Below are positions 57,901 to 64,000 of a DNA stretch of 64,000 bases, piece by piece (position 1 is the stretch's first letter; the number at the start of each line of letters is the position of its first letter). Where the stretch lies: contig CP092877.1 of assembly GCA_030710605.1 (NCBI GenBank), forward strand, positions 1,820,936 through 1,884,935. Reading direction: 5' to 3'. Both the position numbers and the translations under genes were made by a program. The notes beneath the pieces were generated by a model. It was not told where the DNA came from, made no database searches, and saw nothing but the letters and a program-made list of their open reading frames with translations. The DNA comes from Cordylochernes scorpioides (Eukaryota; Arthropoda; Arachnida; Pseudoscorpiones; Chernetidae).

Positions 57901-60900
57901 GTTATACGATGATTTCAGCCTAGAAGTGAGTGAAAGACATGACTTTCGACGTGGACACGCTTTGAGGTGAGATGTCATAGGCATGAAGGCGTCTTTGGCC
58001 TGAAAAGTGAAAAGGTTTTGTGGTGTAGCGCTATGACACGAAGTGAGAAATGTGAATGAAAAGGTGTCACGTGAAGTCTTAGTTTGGTACAAATCTAACC
58101 TGTTTCACTATGAATAACAAATTTAATAAAGTCATGGGTGGTTGTTGTATGAAACACATCGAGAGAATATTTGACTGTTAGTGGATGTGGCACGCTTAAT
58201 GTGAAATTATTTTATTGTGGCGACGCGATATAGAGCTAAGTGGCGCTTGTGTGACTCGAAATTTGGATTTGTGTGTTAAGTCGCGCACTACAAATTGTTG
58301 CCAATTGGACAAAGTGATGTGTGAGTGTTGTAAGGTTTTTTGAAAGAAATGTGTTTATGACCAATCATGCATGTAAAAGGAAAAGACGAGGTAGTGTATT
58401 TATCCTCGAATATTAACGATTGTAATCGTTTTGGAAGGCTGTGACTTAAATTAGCTACTGGCGGTGAATTGGAGTGAATCTTTATTTTTAACTTGTTTTG
58501 GGAAAGATAGTTGTTTTCCCTAGTGGCGTTTTTGAAGATATTGTATCTTCCGATTTTTGCAATTAAAAAAAATGCGTTTCACCTATGCTAATTTACATTT
58601 AAGATTTTAATATATTTTTCAAATCGTTGATTATGGTAGCGTTAAAATGATTCTTGTAAAAGGGCAATGTCGTGAGAGTTACAAATAATTTAAATTGGGC
58701 GCTTACTTAAAATGGTGAACATTACCAAATTTTAAGAATTGATAAGATATTGGTCTTTTGGTATAAAGATAACTAATAAGTAAAACAAAAATAAGTTGAG
58801 AATTATAATGAATGAGATTTTTTAAAAATAATAATAAGGATTTTTTTTTCAAGTTGTAGACTTGGATAGTACCATTTTAGATAAATTTTGGATAGACATG
58901 TAAAATTAGTAAATTGGTAAAATTGCGTGATGGGCGAAATTTTTTTTTTTATGAGTAAAATTGAGAGTAATAACTTGAAATTTATAATCTGATTAAAAAT
59001 TAAAGTAAATTTTATAAATGAGAGTGTTAAAGTTTTAAAAATTGATTAAAAAATGATATAAAAAGGTAAAAATTGATTTTAAAATGCTTAAAGTGAAAAT
59101 ATAAATACAAATTTTATGGGGAATCAAGTTTTGAACTTGAGGATAAAGTTATGTAAGATTTTAAAACTTACAGTTTTGAAGATAGTTCAGTCAGGACACT
59201 TGATCTTTGGTTGTTTTCCTGCTGACGTGGAAAGCGCTCCATGCAGGGCTTGTAGAAGCTTGTAGTTTCTCCAACGTTGATTGCGGTTTGTCGCCTTGAA
59301 CATTGTATCGTTGTCAGGTCGAAGGTGGAGAACTTGTCACAGGGTTTGGGCCACATCGCTGCTCGGTTTCCATGTCTTGCGGGAATTTCGGGGCTGTCGT
59401 TGGCGCGGTCAGCTTGCTCCCGGCGTTGGCGATCGGTAGCGGGTCTGCGGAAGTCCCTTGGGGCGGCGACGTTTCTTCCGTAAATACCTCTTTTTGGGGA
59501 AGAGATTGCTTTGTCGTTTCGTTGGAATGGTCGGTTTGTTCCTCCATCTTTGCTCTTTCTCGCTTCCTATCTGAACAGGCTTCTTACCTTCTTCGTTGTG
59601 TCATTCTTCGTTTTGGTCATCCTGTCGACTAATGTAATGATGTGAGTTCTTGTCGACTCTTGTAGAATACTGTCGGCTCACTGTAATATTTTGTTGAGTT
59701 TGATGTCGCCTACTGAAATAAGTTGAAGTTCTAGTAAGCCTTGTGTAGAGTTTTCCAGTACCTCTCTGCACCTTGGAAGACCTTTAAAAGTTCTCACAAA
59801 ATACAGGCAGTCGTGGTCGAGGCAGAGTGGAAAGTTTGGGAATGTCCACACAATAAACGAAGACACAATTGCACTAAGAAAGTTCCGTAACAGATAAAAA
59901 TTGAGCTAGGAGCGAAATATGGAGAGCTAGAAGATTTCTTACTCGTCTACATGATGGATGGGATGGAACTCAGGTACGACCGACGTGAGCTGACGCTAAG
60001 GGTGAACTAAACTCAACTCTACTGTCAAGTGACTGTAAAGTGATGTATTTATAGGTTAAAGACGGGGGGACCTTATGTGACAGGGGCGTTTCTGAGAAAG
60101 GGGGCCCTTACCTGCCCAGGTGTGAGAGGGGTCTCTGCATTCCACCACATGTGACAGTGTGGGTGGCCTTGTCGTGGGAATTGTAAATCTACCTGATTTA
60201 TGACTTCCATCTTCAGACTTTGCTGTTTTGGCAATACTATATGCTCGATCTCTGCTTTAGCTCAACTCTTAATCAATTACAGAGTTTATTTATTTATCCA
60301 CTTTGTACAAATTACATTATATATGGCGATGCAATGACACAGATTAATCATGCGCATAATTATTTATAGATGTGTTTCTATATACAACATGACAATCTTG
60401 TTATACGTAATTATACAATATAGGGTTGTTGGTTTAAATTACCATATGTATGTACGTTAAGTTAAAGCTCAGGTAAACATATTCGAGAAATGTAATGCTC
60501 TATGTTTTTAATTATCTATTATCTATTTTAATTATTTTTATTTATTAATCAAACAGGCGCGATATTGAAATATTTGCGCCTATTACAGAGGAAACAAACA
60601 AATTAGAACTTAGAATTATACATTTACAAATTTACATGTATTAATCGACAGAGTTCATAAATTTATATAGACAAAGTAGCTGATGTAAGAGAGTTAAATC
60701 ATTTAGATCAGGGAACAATCGATGCCTCGCTTCTGCAAAGTTCGGAAAGTCGTAGAAAAGGTGAAGAGCAGTTTGTTCAGTTTCTCCGCAAGAAAAATTG
60801 GTGTTTCTGATAGACTTCTTTTATGTAAGTATTTCTTGAAATTTCCGTGTGATGTGAAAAATTGAGTTACTATATGAATGAATATGCTAGGGTGTGGTTA

Positions 60901-62955
60901 CTTTTCTGTGTCTAGTAATACATAAATATTTATTGAGATGTTTAAATAATAGTTATACACGTTAATGCTTCTCAATTGAAAAATAAAACAATTTAAGAGA
61001 AATTTTTCTAATATTCATTTCGATAAAATGGCTCGAAATATCAATTTTTCTATTTCTTATATAGATCCAAGTACGCCTCTTTTCTTATTTGATTTAATTG
61101 ATCGTCATTTAACTCTGATAAATTTTATTAAGTTCATCATTGGGTCTAGGTTGGAAGTTTAGTAGGGTTGCCCTGCCAATCACACTGGTCTTTACACTCT
61201 TAGAAACTGTCCTGCTAGGCTCGTTTACTGTGATTTACCTAGAAACCGGCTTCCTCCACAGGCCGTCATACCCCCAGAAACTGTCCTGTTATATCCTGAT
61301 TTATATAGAGATTCAATATTTTTCGGTTCGATGGGTGAAACTGGACAAGTTCGGTTGAATTAACCCTGACTCGGCTACATTGGGGAAGAGAGATGACCAA
61401 AGTATGGTCAATCGGGATTTAGTCAGTCCCTAGACGTATGGCTAGTTGAATGCGCTACTCACAACGGCCATGGAAACCCTGCGGCGGTTGTAGTTCATGA
61501 GGATGGCCTCGTCATCCTCCTCCAGGTCGTACGACTGCATGTAGAGGTCGTCCGAGTCCTCGCTGCTCATGTCGCTCAGGTTGGACTCCTTGGTCTCCTC
61601 CATCACGAAGTAGTCGTGCGGCCCTTCCTTGGGCCCTTCCACCGCGGCGGCCCCCTTGATATTCTTCCTGCCGGCTGCGTCCGCCTTGTGCTGCACATTG
61701 AACCTTCAGGTGGAATCTTCCGTTCACAGGTTGGTGATTAATATATACCTGTAGGCGCAACTAAATAATAAACAGCTCTTTATTGAAAATATACTTTCTT
61801 TTAACTCAGAGCTGTAAGACCTACAAATAGGGAGGGTTTGTGAAACTACAAATATAATGGCAGACTCGGATGTGTGGTATACTCTGTTGACAACCAGGAC
61901 CTGAGATTAAAATAGACATAGTGTAATAGCATTTATATAGAAATATTTTAAATTGCTTCAATGGAACCCGGTTTCCACACGTCCAATTTCACCAATGAGG
62001 CTCTGGCACCTTGTAAGTGCAAATTCAAACTGTTTCTTTTTTATAGGCACACAATAAACTTACAATAAAAAGCTGCCGCAAGCCCCTACTCGCCTTCATT
62101 ATCATGGTCTGTACTTGAGTTAAGTAACATCAACAAGCTCCTTGTTGCGAAGTATTCATGACTTGACACGATAAAGACTCTGTCGGCATGGTTGGAAAGC
62201 CAACTTATCTCATATGTTTGCGGGAAAGAGAGATATTATAAAAGAATCATGAAAGCTCGATCAACTACTGATAATGAGTGTCACCTTAGAAGAGACGAGT
62301 GAGTCGAAGGAGAGGTGGTTGGAGGCCTTATAGCGAGATGCCGTAGTGAAGACGGACCGTCCTCCCGCGTCGCCACTTTCGTCTTTGCGGCTCACGTGGC
62401 GCTCGTTGTTAATCACCAGGATGAGGGGCAGGATGCGGGTCTCGGGGCTTCCCTGCTCACTCCGACGTTATACATACTCAGACCTTAAGGGCAGAATCTT
62501 TACAGACTTAGGCCATTTTCCAATTAGAAACTGTCCTGCCAATTACACTGGCCATTACACTCTTAGAAACTTCTCTGTTAGCCTCGTTTATTATGATTCA
62601 TATAGAAGCTAATTTTCTTCCCACAGACCGCCATACGCCCAGAAACTGTCCGATAACTCCACATGCCGTTGTTCACCCCGACTTTTCCATTTTTATTTCC
62701 ATAACAGAACATTTTAAACGCAACACATGCAGTGAGAAGAATAAAAAATATATCTACCGGGAAGTAGAGTCCGTCGGTCGACCTTGGGATCATCTTGGGT
62801 CCGCGGAAGGTCTCCTGGGTGAACTGGTTCTCTGCGATGCCCTGAATCAGGATGACATCGTCGATGCCCTGGTCGATGATGAAGTGATCGACTTGAGAGA
62901 CATCGGGCATGACGGCGTCCTCCAGCCGGAGCTTGATGCGCTCGATGGGCCAGCC
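54922..62955 (-). CDS. SLC9C1: SLC9C-type Na+/H+ exchanger, copy 2 (last four exons)
   Basis: Exons in transcript order: 62758-62955, 62285-62452, 61463-61690, 54922-54969 (stop). Lengths (198, 168, 228, 48) equal those of copy 1, all splice sites are conserved and no stop or frameshift is present. By eye 15 of 642 bases differ from copy 1; 12 are silent and three change a residue (EIF to ETF, GSA to GSP, FMM to FVM). The pattern suggests coding constraint on both copies. Earlier exons would follow beyond 64000, past the array at 63075-64000. It faces copy 1 tail to tail. It may be a true paralogue or the other haplotype placed in reverse. Confidence 0.83.
55267..56079 (-). repeat. 3' LTR of LARD-like element
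   Basis: 'tgtaatgatgtgagttcttg' to 'ggtttaaattaccat'. Near-identical to 59633-60445. Confidence 0.88.
56080..59632 (-). other. Internal region of LARD-like element
   Basis: AT-rich with no open frame above about 110 codons and no gag, protease, RT or integrase motif on either strand. The part from 57800 on matches the old relic at 781-2250, so the non-coding structure is a family feature and not a local deletion. Confidence 0.7.
59633..60445 (-). repeat. 5' LTR of LARD-like element
   Basis: Near-identical to 55267-56079. The putative primer-binding segment lies at 59615-59632 on the minus strand. Confidence 0.88.
60490..60890 (-). mobile_element. R1-like LINE 3' fragment (mirror of 45965-46340)
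   Basis: Reverse complement of the copy-1 fragment with substitutions. It includes the cysteine-rich C-terminus region (about 60750-60830) and the 3' UTR 'aggaaacaaacaaattagaa'. A frame change spoils the reading. Marks an insertion older than the divergence of the arms. Confidence 0.72.
61170..61310. repeat. Mirror of dispersed repeat member 2
   Basis: Inverse of 43985-44130: 'cactcttagaaactgtcctg', 'ctcgtttactgtgatt', 'aaactgtcctgttatatcct'. Confidence 0.6.
61463..61690 (-). CDS. SLC9C1: SLC9C copy 2 exon: acidic tail
   Basis: 76 codons, acceptor 'tcaatgtgcag', donor 'gtgagt' on the minus strand. Identical to copy 1 apart from Met to Val in HDYFVMEE and four silent changes. Confidence 0.83.
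62285..62452 (-). CDS. SLC9C1: SLC9C copy 2 exon: C-terminal domain
   Basis: 56 codons, acceptor 'gtgagcag', donor 'gtgaca' on the minus strand. One residue differs from copy 1 (GSP instead of GSA). Confidence 0.83.
62505..62665. repeat. Mirror of dispersed repeat member 1
   Basis: Inverse of 42620-42775: 'ttccaattagaaactgtcct', 'cattacactcttagaaactt', 'ccacagaccgccatacgccc'. Confidence 0.6.
62758..62955 (-). CDS. SLC9C1: SLC9C copy 2 exon: C-terminal domain
   Basis: 66 codons, GWPIERIKLRLEDAVMPDVS to TDGLYFP, acceptor 'gtgtgataag', donor 'gtagat' on the minus strand. One residue differs (ETF instead of EIF). Confidence 0.83.
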
Positions 62956-63074
62956 CTTATCACACATACATTGAGGTAATTATTTTCCTATTATATCATT
63001 TTTAATATTTTTGTTGTTGCGCCAAGTTGTCGTAGATAGATATATTATACAAAAACACCCACTACCACCCAGGG

Positions 63075-64000
63075 CGACTCACCTAGTATGAATAAAAATG
63101 CTGAATATTACGACAATGACACCACGGTTGGCCTAAGGAAGTCCACCTAGTAGAAGAAGTCATGAAAACTACTCAGGTAAGCAGAACCTTCTACCTGTTA
63201 GAAATATGTCCCTTTATTACCCAAGTGCGCTACGATAACCCAGAGATACTTCCTTGGTAGAGGTGTTCTAAAAGCTACCCAGAGAAACAATAGGATAGCT
63301 AACATGTTATAATGGTGCATTGAAGTCTACCAAGGAACTCCAGGAAAACCTACCTTTACAATGGTGTGCTGAAGTGTATTCTGTAACACCAGGACAACCT
63401 ACTTGGTAGAATGGTGAGCTTAAAACTACCCAGGAACACCAGGACAACCTACTTGGTAGAATGGGGTGTTAAATTGTATCAAGGAACTCCAGGACAACCT
63501 ACTTGGTAGAATGGGGTGTTCAAATCTATCCAGGAACACCAGGACAAACTACTTAGTAGAATGGGGTACTGATGTCTGCCCAGGAACACCAGGACAACCT
63601 ACTTGGTAGAATGGTGTACTGATGTCTGCCCAGGAACACCAGGACAACCTACTTGGTAGAATGGCGTGTATTTATGTTTACCAAGGAACACCAGGACAAC
63701 CTACCTGGTAGAATGGGGTATTAAAATCTATCCAGGAACACCAGGACAACCCACCTGGTAGAATGGTGTACTGAAGTTTACCCAGGAACGCCAGGACAAC
63801 CTACATGGTAGAATGGTGTACTGAAGTTTACCCAGGAACACCAGAACAACATACCTGGTAGAATGGGGTGTACTGAATTTTACCCAGGAACACCAGAACA
63901 ACATACCTGGTAGAATGGGGTGTACTGAAGTTTACCCAGGAACACCAGAACAACATACCTGGTAGAATGGTGTACTGAAGTTTACCCAGGAACGCCAGGA
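63075..64000. repeat. Mirror donor-seeded minisatellite, copy 2, continues past window
   Basis: Units such as 'caggaacaccaggacaacct' + 'acttggtagaatggtgtact' + 'gaagtttaccc', about 48-52 bases, in reverse orientation to the array at 41578-42215. About 17 units are visible against about 12 in copy 1, and units become more regular towards 64000, where the exon should follow. Copy number thus changed after the arms separated. Confidence 0.85.

Larger units (their letters stand above)
55267..60445 (-). mobile_element. Non-coding LTR element (LARD-like), recent, only in copy-2 arm
   Basis: Two 813-base direct repeats (55267-56079 and 59633-60445) that differ at only a few positions flank 3.55 kb without recognisable gag or pol. 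Five-base duplications 'atgca'/'atgta' flank it, and copy 1 keeps the empty site ('acatacatgtatac', about 46371-46384). In minus orientation the LTR starts TGGTAAT and ends ATTACA. The adjoining internal bases 'tagtcgacaggatgacc' resemble the primer-binding region of the gypsy element at 27983. It must have been mobilised by another element's enzymes. It fills the last intron of copy 2. Confidence 0.87.
41578..64000. repeat. SLC9C1: Large imperfect inverted repeat with tail-to-tail gene copies
   Basis: Left arm 41578-50512 and right arm 52837-64000+ are reverse complements with substitutions, small indels and arm-specific transposons (left: R1-like LINE, solo LTR, MITE+Tc1; right: LARD-like element, two foldbacks). 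Shared older features: exons, both 150-bp repeats, the R1 3' fragment, and the donor-seeded array. The outer end lies beyond the window. Confidence 0.85.

Noticed and set aside
41578..64000. Inverted repeat as a simple mirrored assembly error (same molecule read back)
   Set aside because: The arms differ by silent and replacement substitutions and by different transposon insertions, so they derive from two distinct sequences. Haplotype misplacement remains open.

Overview
This is a stretch of animal nuclear DNA. Short GC-rich exons with GT/AG borders sit in AT-rich introns, surrounded by metazoan transposons (non-LTR elements, Ty3/gypsy LTR elements, Tc1/mariner, Helitron-like ends, foldback MITEs). 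There are no operons or bacterial signals. The transposon set suggests an invertebrate, probably an arthropod. That is inference; the species cannot be read from the sequence.

One host gene dominates: an SLC9C-type sodium/proton exchanger (sperm NHE; SLC9C1-like). Its last 17 exons lie on the + strand from 11229 to 46876 and encode about 894 residues. In order they encode the end of the exchanger membrane domain, a cytosolic linker, a four-helix voltage sensor (S1-S2 at 18745-19033, S3-S4 at 22852-23052), a second linker, a cyclic-nucleotide-binding fold (33475-34595 and perhaps the next exon), and an acidic C-terminal tail. The reading phase matches at every junction. The N-terminal exons must lie upstream of the window. 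A second copy of the gene end (four intact exons, 54922-62955, - strand) faces it tail to tail, so 41.6-50.5 kb and 52.8-64 kb form an imperfect inverted repeat. Between the arms are 1.4 kb of unique sequence, a 100-N scaffold gap and a Tc1 copy cut by the gap. The copies differ at 15 of 642 coding bases by eye count, 12 of them silent, and carry different transposon insertions. This is either a real inverted duplication or two haplotypes scaffolded head-on.

Layout: 1-11.2 kb is a transposon graveyard (relic of a non-coding LTR family, decayed Ty3/gypsy, decayed LINE, then a young 5'-truncated LINE with an 11-bp target duplication). 11.2-46.9 kb is the gene, its introns filled with foldback MITEs, a 48-bp minisatellite, a defective gypsy element, a 30-bp minisatellite, a 72-bp minisatellite, a TRIM element and R1-like LINE pieces. 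46.9-54.9 kb is the intergenic centre of the inverted repeat with two Tc1 copies. 54.9-64 kb is the second gene copy, with a 5.2-kb non-coding LTR element in its last intron.

The most unusual signal is that three tandem arrays in this one gene (after 28530, 34595 and 41589) each start at the exon/intron border. Each repeats the last codons of the exon together with its 5' splice site. The largest, about 59 units of 72 bp, lays out dozens of in-frame exon ends with intact donors and an AG before each. A second theme is a scatter of hammerhead-ribozyme-like motifs in introns and flanks.
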